Made by a program: the position numbers and the translations under genes
From: CAZAYB01 sp964489215
GTDB lineage: Bacteria > Planctomycetota > Phycisphaerae > Sedimentisphaerales > Anaerohalosphaeraceae
Reading direction: 5' to 3'
Length of the DNA: 13,066 bases
NCBI GenBank assembly: GCA_964489215.1
Contig: CAZAYB010000065.1
Location: 1 to 13,066, forward strand
The notes under the pieces: generated by a model
Told to the model about the DNA's origin: nothing
What the model saw: the letters and a program-made list of their open reading frames with translations, nothing else
Databases searched by the model: none
Shown here: in pieces, positions 5,959 to 13,066 of the stretch
Position numbering within the stretch: the first letter of the stretch is position 1
Layout: the number at the start of each line of letters is the position of its first letter

Positions 5959-7596
5959 TCATATTTTTTCGGAATAAGTATTTTGATCAACCTTAATAAC
6001 TATTGGTGTCATTATTCCCGATGGCAGCATTTTTTCATCATCAGGAGTAATCTGTATTGTTCCAATGTCACCGAGTTCAGTAGTCTCTGAGCCTCCGTCT
6101 CCGAGTGTGGCTCCAATATTTGTAACGTAACCGCTTGACCATCCGGTGGTATCACACATTGATATTATAGTTCCGTAGACCTGAGCATTTCCTCTGACAT
6201 CCACGATACCTCCAACAATTGCCCCGGTAAGCACATTATTATCTGTTTGCTGAGGGTTTGTGTTTCCAAGGTTTACATTAAAATGGGGAGCGAGTATGGT
6301 AGCGGGTACATCTGTAGTATTATTGAAGGCAGCTTCTCCAGTGAAGTACAGGCAGTTTTGTTTCCACTTTAGGCTTTGAGGGACGTCTGTGACGATTGCT
6401 CCGTTGAAATCGCAGTTTTCGAACCTTACATTGTTGTATTTATTGTTTCCGCTTTTATAGCAGTCTATGTACAGAACACCTTCAAAAGTACAGTTCCTGA
6501 ATAGAGCATTTCTGTCATCGGGAAGTCTTGCATCTGTAAAAGTTACATTTTCATATACATGTCTTTGCAGTCTGAGGTTGTATGTATGTTCAGGTGAACC
6601 GTCTCTGGGCAAGGAATAATCTCCGCTTGCGTGAGGGAAGTATTCAGTTTCAATTGCTTCTGAGGGAGGTATATTTCCTGCGCCTTGGTCTATGACATAA
6701 TCTTTATACATGTCAGTTTGGTAGTCATCAATATCCATTCCGGCTATATTTTGAGACTCTTGTCCGTAGTTTATCCCCTTATGCTGTCCCTGGACCTGGT
6801 CCTGCTGTGAGTAAACTCTGTTTCCATCGTCATCGAATACAGGGTTATTGTTTTCGTCAAGGTATTCGAGCTGGAAAGCGTTTTCGTGCTGAATCTGGTC
6901 TAATGACAGAACGGTGTTTACTGTTCCGAGTATTGTCGAATCCTGAGTAACGTTAAAAGGAGAGATGTCGGCTCTGTCCCATGAGCTTAGAATGTTTCCG
7001 TGTATTGTTGAATCACCAGTGACCCACATTCTTCCTCTTGATGCTATTGCATACTGCATAACATCGTTGTCTTTTTTTATGCCGGCATCAAGATTTATTG
7101 TTCTTTTTACGTTGCCATCAGTCCCGACTGCTTCAATAAGTATTGTATGAGGATCGTTGGTGTATCTGCAGAAACTTATCGAGAAAGAGCAGCCCTTTGT
7201 TCCATAGTTTATTGGGCCTGCGTTTATTATTTCGTAGTCAGTCTGTGTATCCACATCAATTTGTGTCAGGTCGGGTATTTTTTGCTGTATGTTCTGGTAG
7301 AGTGCGACCCAAGTCTGATTTGCCTGTTCAACGGTAACGTGATTATAAACCGAAGACTGTGGCTGGATTGTAGCTACGAGATATTTTGCCAGTTCGACAC
7401 CAGACTGAGCGGCAAAAAGAGCGTTGTTAGCGACCTTATGATTTACGGCACTTTTAGCATTTAATGCGCTGGAGGAGATCATGGTAACTGAAAATGCCGA
7501 AAACAGCGTCAGGAAGATCATCGCCAGAATAAGAGCAAAGCCTTTTGAGGGTCTTTTTCTTTTCATTGTTCTTTTTATTTTTTTTTGTATCATCAT
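5959..7596 (-). CDS. PilX-like pseudopilin / type IV pilus-associated surface protein
   Basis: A 545-residue protein with a PilX-type N-terminus. The chosen start is the first of two adjacent ATGs (7596), 6 bases after GGAG; the frame is open to 7704 (581 residues), but that Cys-rich extension looks non-coding. A basic leader ends in 'RPSKG' (15-19), then F20 and a hydrophobic helix to about residue 40 ('FALILAMIFLTLFSAFSV'). This matches a prepilin-type cleavage site G|F, but lacks Glu at position 5 of the mature protein, as in minor-pilin PilX-like proteins. After a short helical stretch the rest is beta-rich, with strings such as 'NCTFEGVLYIDC', 'VRFENCDFNGAIV', 'ATILAPHFNVNLG' and 'AIVGGIVDVRGNAQVYGTII', suggesting a beta-helix. 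It is probably exposed on the cell surface. No pilus ATPase or platform genes are in the window. It is followed by the small acidic peptide gene. Confidence 0.72.
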   Translation of the reverse strand: MMIQKKIKRTMKRKRPSKGFALILAMIFLTLFSAFSVTMISSSALNAKSAVNHKVANNALFAAQSGVELAKYLVATIQPQSSVYNHVTVEQANQTWVALYQNIQQKIPDLTQIDVDTQTDYEIINAGPINYGTKGCSFSISFCRYTNDPHTILIEAVGTDGNVKRTINLDAGIKKDNDVMQYAIASRGRMWVTGDSTIHGNILSSWDRADISPFNVTQDSTILGTVNTVLSLDQIQHENAFQLEYLDENNNPVFDDDGNRVYSQQDQVQGQHKGINYGQESQNIAGMDIDDYQTDMYKDYVIDQGAGNIPPSEAIETEYFPHASGDYSLPRDGSPEHTYNLRLQRHVYENVTFTDARLPDDRNALFRNCTFEGVLYIDCYKSGNNKYNNVRFENCDFNGAIVTDVPQSLKWKQNCLYFTGEAAFNNTTDVPATILAPHFNVNLGNTNPQQTDNNVLTGAIVGGIVDVRGNAQVYGTIISMCDTTGWSSGYVTNIGATLGDGGSETTELGDIGTIQITPDDEKMLPSGIMTPIVIKVDQNTYSEKI

Positions 7597-7799
7597 GATA
7601 ATCTCCATCAAGTCTCCAAAACTGACTTCAAGCCTTGTTTTTCCATTACACTGCCATGAGCACGGTTTTTCCACGGAGCAATATTGAAGCCAATTCGTAT
7701 CCATGCCATATAAATAATGACAATAAATGTGGTGTATTCCAAATTAGTTTTTAATAATAATTGAAAAAATTAATCCGCGCTCATGAAGGTCCGATAATT

Positions 7800-7816
7800 T
7801 GTAAATTTTATGTAAA
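7800..7816 (-). promoter_or_regulatory. TTTACA-N5-TTTACA box facing the pilin-like gene
   Basis: On the minus strand TTTACA-N5-TTTACA is exact, with an 11-bp period, identical in form to the box before the response regulator gene. No -10 follows at 22 bases here (CGGATT), so promoter placement for the pilin-like gene is unresolved; the site may act at a distance or belong to the opposite promoter. Confidence 0.4.
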
Positions 7817-7831
7817 AGCGGGGTGAAATGT

Positions 7832-7876
7832 TTTACATGGGTTTTACTTTTTTGGGGGGTTTGATTTTCGTAAAAT
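7832..7876 (+). promoter_or_regulatory. TTTACA-N5-TTTACT box plus -10 for the VWA-MuiA genes
   Basis: TTTACA (7832-7837), N5, TTTACT (7843-7848), then 22 bases and TAAAAT (7871-7876). The 22-base spacing equals that at the response regulator promoter. The -35 region is poor (T-run), consistent with activator dependence. With 7800-7816 it forms an inverted pair, ATGTAAAA (7810-7817) and TTTTACAT (7831-7838). Confidence 0.45.
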
Positions 7877-7953
7877 TTAAATAGTTAAGACGTGTTTTTT
7901 ATGAGGACTATATGGTTTTTTTAATTTCAGGTTTATTTTTAAGGAGAACGAAA

Positions 7954-9267
7954 ATGAGAAAGTTAGTTTTGTTTACGGCGGTTAGTTTTTTGTTGATTCT
8001 GGTGGGGGGTGTTTTTGCGGGAAAGCAAAAATGCGAGATAATTGCTGAGCTGGATAAGCCTGTTTTGTTTCTGGATGAGAGTCAGAAGGTGTATCTTAAG
8101 CTTGGAATCAAAGGTTATGAGGCTGATGCAGAGATGAGGGCGCCTGTGAATGTTTGTATTGTTCTTGACAAGTCCGGTTCGATGAACGGAGAGAAGATAA
8201 GGCAGGCCAGGGAGGCGGCAGTTATGGCAGTTGAGCGGTTGAGCAGTAATGATGTTGTATCATTGGTGGTTTATGACAGTGAGGTGAGGGTTGTGATGGG
8301 CGCTACGAAAGTAAGCGACAGGGAGATGATCATTTCGAGGATAAGACAGATAGAGGCTGGCGGTAATACGGCTTTATACGGCGGCGTTTGCAAGGGCGCA
8401 GATGAGGTTCGCAAATTCAATGGTGCAGGGAGAGTGAGCAGGATAATTCTGCTTTCGGACGGCCTTGCAAATGTCGGTCCCAGCAGTGCAGAGGAGCTTG
8501 GGTCGCTCGGCAGGGAGCTTGTAACCGAGGGTATAAGTGTAAGTACGGTTGGGCTTGGTCTTGGTTATAATGAGGATCTGATGAGCAAGCTGGCAATGGC
8601 CAGTGACGGGAATCATTATTTTGCGGAGAATGCGCGGGACCTTTGCAGGATATTTTCACAGGAACTGAATAAGAGTCTGGATGTTGTTGCACAGCAGATA
8701 GAGCTGAGTGTGAATTTTGCAAATGGTGTTCGGGCGGTGAGGTTTCTGGGCAGAGAAGGGGTTATTGATGACAGGCAGGCGAAGCTTTTTATAAATCAGG
8801 CTTACAGCGGCAGTGAGAAGTACGGGCTTGTAGAGGTTGAGGTAAGTCGTGAGGCGGCTTTGTCATCGAGGCCTTTTGCGAGTGTTACGGCAAAGTACAG
8901 CAATGTTAAAACACGGGACAGGGTTGTTTTGAAAGAAGATGTAATGATGGGGCTTGCCAAAAGCGAAAGTGAGACGGTAAAGCATATTAATGAAAAAGTA
9001 AGAATAGCAGTTATCGAGCAGATAGCTATCGAGAAGAATGAGCTTGCGATGCAGCTGAGGGATGCGGGTAAAGTTAACAAGGCAAAGGAAGTGCTTGATG
9101 AGAACGCATCTTATCTTATTGAAAATTCTTCAAGGTACGGCAGTGAGGAGCTTAAGTCGTATGGAATTGAAAATAAGCAGCAGGCGGACAGTCTTGAAGG
9201 TTATGAATGGAAAAGGACGCGCAAGGTTATGCGCGAATCTCAAAGTTCGAGAAAAAGTCAGCGTTAG
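7954..9267 (+). CDS. Secreted von Willebrand factor A (VWA) domain protein
   Basis: A 437-residue exported protein. The start ATG 7954 is fixed by AAGGAG 7 bases upstream; a frame from 7912 would cover that site. Residues 1-22 are a signal peptide ('LVLFTAVSFLLILVGGVFA'). The VWA domain spans about 65-250 with a complete metal-ion adhesion site: D72-x-S74-x-S76 in 'VLDKSGSMNG', T139 in 'GGNTALYGG', and D169 in 'LLSDGLANVGP'. Such proteins bind Mg2+ and mediate protein contacts at the cell surface; annotation pipelines often label them Ca-activated chloride channel homologues, which does not imply channel activity. The C-terminal part (about 255-437) includes beta-rich then helical, charged sequence ending in Arg/Ser-rich residues; no membrane anchor or sorting motif is seen. 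A MuiA-like gene follows after 80 bases, likely in the same transcript. Confidence 0.88.
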   Translation: MRKLVLFTAVSFLLILVGGVFAGKQKCEIIAELDKPVLFLDESQKVYLKLGIKGYEADAEMRAPVNVCIVLDKSGSMNGEKIRQAREAAVMAVERLSSNDVVSLVVYDSEVRVVMGATKVSDREMIISRIRQIEAGGNTALYGGVCKGADEVRKFNGAGRVSRIILLSDGLANVGPSSAEELGSLGRELVTEGISVSTVGLGLGYNEDLMSKLAMASDGNHYFAENARDLCRIFSQELNKSLDVVAQQIELSVNFANGVRAVRFLGREGVIDDRQAKLFINQAYSGSEKYGLVEVEVSREAALSSRPFASVTAKYSNVKTRDRVVLKEDVMMGLAKSESETVKHINEKVRIAVIEQIAIEKNELAMQLRDAGKVNKAKEVLDENASYLIENSSRYGSEELKSYGIENKQQADSLEGYEWKRTRKVMRESQSSRKSQR

Positions 9268-9347
9268 TTATATAATTACTGGAATGTAAATTTTATACCC
9301 CTGATGATTAAGGGTATCTCTAAAAAGGTAATAGAAAGGTTAATAAA
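9268..9347 (+). other. Short intercistronic region with a weak hairpin
   Basis: Between the VWA and MuiA-like genes, ATACCC (9295-9300) can pair with GGGTAT (9312-9317) across 11 bases. There is no T-run after it, so it is not a terminator; it might be an RNA-processing or stability element. A single half-site TGTAAATTTTA (9285-9295) matches the 11-mer at 7800-7810. GAAAGG (9334-9339) is the ribosome site of the next gene. Confidence 0.35.
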
Positions 9348-11162
9348 ATGAAAGCTATATTGAGACTTTTTTTGATGTTATCTTCAGCAGTGTTTTTTTA
9401 CGGGCCGAGGGGTTTTGCCAAAAGCGTAAGGGTTGAAGGTGAAATCAGCAATGTTATTGTTTATCGGGGCCAGGCACTTGTCAGCCGGGAAATTGAGGTT
9501 GAGCTTGGTGCAGGTTCGCATGAGATAATAGTTGAGAATCTTGCCAATGAAATAATACCGCAAAGTATTTACGCTCTGGGGGATAAGGAAATGGATGTTT
9601 TGAGTGTGCGGTATAGAATGACGGCTGTGAGAGAGGATACCAGGAGTGAAGTTAAGGAGCTTGACGGTCAAATCGAAGGGGTATCCGCAGAGATGAGGAT
9701 AACTGAACGTAATCTGCAGAATACGGTTGGTATATACAGAAAATATGAGGAACTCTGGAAGCTTAATATTCAGGGAGCCAATGTTGATATCGACAGGGGA
9801 GTACTTGATGCAGGGCCAGTTGAGAAGCTTTCGGGGTATCTTGAGGGTAAGCTTGTGGAGCTTCATGATAAAACTGTTGGGCTTGAAGAAAAGAAACGGG
9901 AGCTTGAACATGAGCTGAATCATTTGAAGCGCAAACGTGAGAATCTTGCTAAAGGTCATTCACGTCAGAAGCGTGAGGCTCTTGTTTACGTGTTGAAAGA
10001 CAGGGGCGGCAAGAGCAGGATAGAGCTTAATTATCTTGTCAATAATGCTAACTGGGAGCCTCAGTATAACCTTCGTGCCAAGCTGGATGATAACGTCAGC
10101 GTTATAGAGTACAATGCAGTAGTTCATCAAAGCAGCGGAGAAGACTGGGAAGAAGCGAAGATATCTCTTAGTACCGCAGAGCCGAGTATGGTTGCAGGTT
10201 CGCCTGATCTGGATCCTATGAAGATAAGTCTGAGGGAAATACAAGTTAAATACGACCAGGTACAGGTTCAAAGATCGCTAACTGCGCGTGAAATGGAAGA
10301 TAACAAGGCTGGAAATTTGAGGTATGAAGAATATGTTGATTTGACCGATGAGTTTTCAAGGCTTCAAAAGGAGAGGCGAAAACAGGTTAGTCTTGGGAAA
10401 AAAGCAGAAGCGACTCTTAACAGTTTTGCTTTTCGAAATCAACTTCTTGAGCTTGCGGCGGATAATCGTGCGATGCAGAAGATGAAGGGGCGGGCTATTT
10501 TGATACAGCGAACCGAGGGTGTCAGTGTAATGTATCAGCTGGACGGTAAGCTTAGTTTGCCGAGCAGAAGTGACCAGCAGCTTTTGAATATTGCAACGGT
10601 TGAGGTGCCGGCGAGTTTTGTTCATACGGCTACGCCATTGCTGACCGATTATGTTTATCTGGAGGGTACTATGGTTAACGACAGTGAGACAATTATGCTG
10701 CCTGGGCCTGCGAGTATGTACCGTAATGGTGAGTTTGTGGGTAAAGGTTCTATGGAGCTTGTGGCGGTTGGTCAGAAATTTGTAACCGGATTCGGTATCG
10801 ATCCTCAGGTTAAGGTTTTGCGTGAATTTAAGGACAAGAAAATCGAGAGTTTGTGGGGTAACCGTATCGATGACCAGGAGTACCGTATAGAAGTCAGCAA
10901 TTACAGGGATGAGCCAGTGAGTTTGAAGCTTTATGAAAGGATTCCTTACAGCGAGAATCCTGATATCAGTATAGAGCTAAGCAAAATGAGTCATGAGCTG
11001 AGCGATGATAGTGATTATATCAGGACGCAGAAGGACAAAGGTATTTTGCGGTGGGATGTTGTTGTCGAGGGCAAGAGTACACATGAAAGTGCGATGGTTG
11101 TAGAGTATGGATACAGGATGAAATATGACAATGATATGAGAATTGAAGCGGTGGACAAGTGA
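9348..11162 (+). CDS. MuiA-family mucoidy-inhibitor-like exported protein (DUF4140/DUF4139)
   Basis: A 604-residue protein. The start has GAAAGG 8 bases upstream. Residues 1-24 are a signal peptide ending 'GFA'. Residues about 28-95 match the DUF4140 N-terminal domain ('VEGEISNVIVYRGQALVSR', 'GSHEIIVENL'). A charged helical, probably coiled-coil stretch covers about 97-212. From about 215 comes DUF4139: 'IELNYLVNNANWEPQYNLR', 'SSGEDWEEAKISLSTAEP', 'VEVPASFVHTATPLL', 'GPASMYRNGEFVGKG', ending near 595. A second helical insert (about 310-375) interrupts it. The family name comes from MuiA, whose overexpression reduces capsule mucoidy in enterobacteria; its biochemical role is not established. 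Pairing with an exported VWA protein suggests a joint role in the periplasm or cell envelope, which is inference. A terminator follows 37 bases after the stop. Confidence 0.85.
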   Translation: MKAILRLFLMLSSAVFFYGPRGFAKSVRVEGEISNVIVYRGQALVSREIEVELGAGSHEIIVENLANEIIPQSIYALGDKEMDVLSVRYRMTAVREDTRSEVKELDGQIEGVSAEMRITERNLQNTVGIYRKYEELWKLNIQGANVDIDRGVLDAGPVEKLSGYLEGKLVELHDKTVGLEEKKRELEHELNHLKRKRENLAKGHSRQKREALVYVLKDRGGKSRIELNYLVNNANWEPQYNLRAKLDDNVSVIEYNAVVHQSSGEDWEEAKISLSTAEPSMVAGSPDLDPMKISLREIQVKYDQVQVQRSLTAREMEDNKAGNLRYEEYVDLTDEFSRLQKERRKQVSLGKKAEATLNSFAFRNQLLELAADNRAMQKMKGRAILIQRTEGVSVMYQLDGKLSLPSRSDQQLLNIATVEVPASFVHTATPLLTDYVYLEGTMVNDSETIMLPGPASMYRNGEFVGKGSMELVAVGQKFVTGFGIDPQVKVLREFKDKKIESLWGNRIDDQEYRIEVSNYRDEPVSLKLYERIPYSENPDISIELSKMSHELSDDSDYIRTQKDKGILRWDVVVEGKSTHESAMVVEYGYRMKYDNDMRIEAVDK

Positions 11163-11199
11163 TTTTTTGGAGGCAGATTGATTTTTTTGATAAGTATAA

Positions 11200-11231
11200 A
11201 CGGACCGGCTTTATGTCGGCCCGTTTTTTTT
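11200..11231 (+). terminator. Terminator between the convergent MuiA-like and rpoD genes
   Basis: Stem ACGGACCGGC (11200-11209) with GTCGGCCCGT (11215-11224), loop TTTAT, one A/C mismatch and one G-U pair, followed by eight Ts (11224-11231). It suits the plus-strand MuiA-like gene best. On the minus strand the hairpin is followed by only three Ts, so it may weakly stop rpoD transcripts too. Confidence 0.85.
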
Positions 11232-11255
11232 GGTAAATCAGTTTTGGGTCTTCGG

Positions 11256-13058
11256 TCAGGCGGATTTGTGATCGAGGAAGCCTTCGAGTTTTCTGCTTCT
11301 TACCGGGTGCTGTAGTTTTCTTATGGCTTTTGCCTCTACCTGTCTTACGCGTTCACGTGTTACCTTGAAGATTCTGCCGACCTCTTCAAGTGTGTACGTG
11401 TAGCCGTCACCAATTCCATATCTTAGTTTGACTATCTCACGTTCTCTGTAAGTTAGCGTTTTCAAGACCTGGTCGATTCTGTCTTTGAGCATTTCCTGCG
11501 TTGCGGACTGGACGGGAGATTCGACACTGTCGTCTTCGATGAAGTCGCCGAAGTAGCTGTCCTCACTTTCACCTATCGGTCTGTCAAGGCTGAATGGGTG
11601 TTTTGAAATTTTCAGGACCCTTCTTGCTTCGGAGACGGTCATTCCGCCCTTTTCGGCTATTTCCTCAATGGTTGGTTCTCTTCCGAGTTCCTGTGAGAGG
11701 GTTTTACTTATGGTTCTTAATTTGCTCATGGTTTCGATCATGTGGACCGGAATTCTGATGGTTCTTGCGTGGTCTGCGATTGCACGTGTGATAGCCTGTC
11801 TTATCCACCATGTAGCATATGTGCTGAATTTGTAACCTCTTCTGTATTCGTATTTATCCACAGCCCGCATAAGTCCGGTGTTTCCTTCCTGAATTATGTC
11901 GAGGAAGCTTAGGCCTCTGTTTCGGTATTTTTTTGCGATAGAGACGACGAGCCTGAGGTTTCCGCCAGAGAGCATTCTTTTAGCTTCTTCATACTGGGTG
12001 TAGACCAGTTCTATTGCGCGGAGCCTTTTTTCGAGCTGTTTTGGAGTTTCGAGGATAAGGTCCTGTATTCCGTGAAGCTCCATTTTCATAGCTTCTATGT
12101 CTTCTGGTTCGTAGTCTCTGTTTGGTCCCTGTCCAATAATATGCTGCAGCTGTCTCATTTTTTTTGCGATACCCTGGAGCTTTTTCATCATCGGCTGAAT
12201 TCTGCTTGTTCTGAGACTAAGTTCCTCAAGCAGCGAAGCAACTTTTCTTCTGTTTCTGTGGAGCTGTTTTACCTGGGCTTTTACATCTTCCACTTTTTCT
12301 GCATCTCTAATTTTTTCGAAAAGCTCTGTGTTTTTGTCAAGCAGCTTGTTTACCGTGTCTATGTTCTGAGGCAGTCTGCTTTTAACGACACTTCTAATGA
12401 GGTTTTCAGCGGTACTCATTTTCATAGTTCTGTCGAAAGGCAAGGAACCGTCATGTACCTGCTGGAGTATGTCTACGGCGTTTCTTGCACAGTAATCGCT
12501 TTCGAGGACCTTACGTCTGAATGCAAGTCTTGCAAGCTCGATTTTTCTTGCCAGAGCGATTTCTTCATCCCTGCTGAGCAGGTCTATTTCGCCCATTTGT
12601 GTGAGGTACATTCTGACGGGGTCATCGATTCTTCTTCCTTCAGAGCCAGTGAGTTCCCTTTCAAGCAGTCGATCGTCTTCGTCATCATCGCCCTTACCCA
12701 TTTTGTCATCTTCTTCGAAGTCATCATCGTCATCTTCCTTTTCGAGGTCTGCTTCGTCGAGGAGTTTGACTCCGAGTTCATCGAGTGTCATTAAGAGGCT
12801 GTCGAGTCTGTTTGGACTTACGGCATCGTCGGGGAGGGTTTCGTTCATTTCTTCGTAAGTGAGGTATCCCTGCTTTTTTCCTCTTTCGATGAGGGATTTA
12901 ATGATTTGTTCACTATTCAGGAATTCGGAGACAGTTTTTTTTCCGACTTCTTCGTCAGATTCTTCTTCAATGTCCTTTTTGTCCTGTGAAGTTTCCTGTT
13001 TGTTATTTTTATCTGTTTTCTTTTGCTGTTTTTTTGCTGTTTTTTTCTTTTTAGCCAC
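11256..13058 (-). CDS. rpoD: Primary RNA polymerase sigma factor, sigma-70 (RpoD/SigA)
   Basis: A 600-residue housekeeping sigma factor that directs RNA polymerase to most promoters. After a Lys-rich start comes region 1.1 (about 45-105), a strongly acidic stretch (105-130), and region 1.2 (145-177, 'DPVRMYLTQMGEIDLL'). A non-conserved helical region follows (180-360). Region 2 (about 363-440) has 'GNLRLVVSIAKKY', 'GLSFLDIIQEGNTGLMRAV' and 'FSTYATWWIRQAITRAI', the -10-recognising part. Region 3 is about 442-520. Region 4 (525-598) has 'LTYREREIVKLRYG' and the helix-turn-helix 'LEEVGRIFKVTRERVRQVE' that reads the -35. All regions are intact and the length is normal for a primary sigma, unlike shorter alternative ones. 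The start is taken as GTG 13058-13056 because 'MAKKKK' is a sensible N-terminus. However, the frame stays open to the window edge and no ribosome site is visible in the last 8 bases, so the start could lie further out. Confidence 0.95.
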   Translation of the reverse strand: MAKKKKTAKKQQKKTDKNNKQETSQDKKDIEEESDEEVGKKTVSEFLNSEQIIKSLIERGKKQGYLTYEEMNETLPDDAVSPNRLDSLLMTLDELGVKLLDEADLEKEDDDDDFEEDDKMGKGDDDEDDRLLERELTGSEGRRIDDPVRMYLTQMGEIDLLSRDEEIALARKIELARLAFRRKVLESDYCARNAVDILQQVHDGSLPFDRTMKMSTAENLIRSVVKSRLPQNIDTVNKLLDKNTELFEKIRDAEKVEDVKAQVKQLHRNRRKVASLLEELSLRTSRIQPMMKKLQGIAKKMRQLQHIIGQGPNRDYEPEDIEAMKMELHGIQDLILETPKQLEKRLRAIELVYTQYEEAKRMLSGGNLRLVVSIAKKYRNRGLSFLDIIQEGNTGLMRAVDKYEYRRGYKFSTYATWWIRQAITRAIADHARTIRIPVHMIETMSKLRTISKTLSQELGREPTIEEIAEKGGMTVSEARRVLKISKHPFSLDRPIGESEDSYFGDFIEDDSVESPVQSATQEMLKDRIDQVLKTLTYREREIVKLRYGIGDGYTYTLEEVGRIFKVTRERVRQVEAKAIRKLQHPVRSRKLEGFLDHKSA

Positions 13059-13066
13059 TAAGAAAT

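Larger units (their letters stand above)
7597..7953. other. Divergent intergenic region between the pilin-like and VWA genes
   Basis: There is no credible gene here. The part next to the pilin-like gene (7597-7720) has TGGAAAAAC twice on the minus strand and may be a long leader; I recognise no riboswitch class in it. The centre (7800-7876) holds two opposed 11-bp-period boxes, listed separately. The right end holds AAGGAG (7941-7946), the ribosome site of the VWA gene. A tiny frame at 7901-7924 has no ribosome site. Confidence 0.7.

Noticed and set aside
7597..7704. N-terminal extension of the pilin-like protein to 7704
   Set aside because: The extension is Cys/Trp-rich, would bury a good ribosome site (GGAG at 7606-7603), and does not look like a prepilin leader. 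It cannot be fully excluded.
7597..7704. Possible riboswitch (for example cyclic di-GMP) in the leader of the pilin-like gene
   Set aside because: I looked for GEMM-type conserved segments and found none; only a TGGAAAAAC direct repeat is visible.
7901..7924. Eight-codon upstream ORF before the VWA gene
   Set aside because: There is no ribosome site and no meaningful peptide, so it is within chance expectation.
9384..9959. Minus-strand 191-residue frame opposite the MuiA-like gene
   Set aside because: It is a shadow of a well-supported DUF4140/DUF4139 reading frame with no ribosome site.
12072..12794. Plus-strand 240-residue frame opposite rpoD
   Set aside because: It is the complement of the conserved sigma factor frame, with hydrophobic Phe/Ser-rich sequence and no ribosome site.

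Overview
The window looks like chromosomal DNA of a Planctomycetota bacterium, most likely class Phycisphaerae (Sedimentisphaerales-like). The clues are a secreted beta-propeller ending in a single dockerin-like calcium loop followed by an 'NWL' tail, a PilX-type pilin-like surface protein, a secreted VWA plus MuiA pair, and a long acidic RpoD. This is inference from protein style; there is no rRNA. A run of ten Ns (2303-2312) shows the sequence is a draft or metagenome scaffold. I saw no tRNA, rRNA, CRISPR array, transposase or phage gene.

Layout from left to right. (1) 1-675, minus strand: the N-terminal 225 codons of a DUF438/hemerythrin-like protein cut by the left edge, with a perfect 10-bp inverted repeat upstream. 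(2) 847-3950, minus strand: a two-component system, with an OmpR/PhoB-type response regulator first and then, 1 base later, a large membrane histidine kinase. The assembly gap falls inside a diverged tandem repeat of the kinase, so the kinase reads as two ORFs but is almost certainly one gene. (3) 4136-5551, minus strand: a secreted beta-propeller/dockerin-like protein with a good promoter and its own terminator. (4) 5750-7596, minus strand: a PilX-like pseudopilin followed by a tiny secreted acidic peptide and a terminator. (5) 7954-11162, plus strand, divergent from (4): a secreted VWA protein and a secreted MuiA-like (DUF4139/DUF4140) protein, closed by a terminator. (6) 11256-13058, minus strand: the primary sigma factor RpoD, its start almost at the right edge.

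Apart from RpoD, most of the window concerns the cell envelope: sensing across the membrane and secreted or surface-anchored proteins. The main regulatory observation is a box TTTACA-N5-TTTACA (11-bp period, the spacing used by OmpR/PhoB-family regulators). It occurs upstream of the response regulator itself and twice, in opposite orientations, in the divergent region between the pilin-like gene and the VWA-MuiA pair. In two of the three cases a -10 hexamer follows after exactly 22 bases. This suggests, but does not prove, that the two-component system regulates itself and the neighbouring surface-protein genes.
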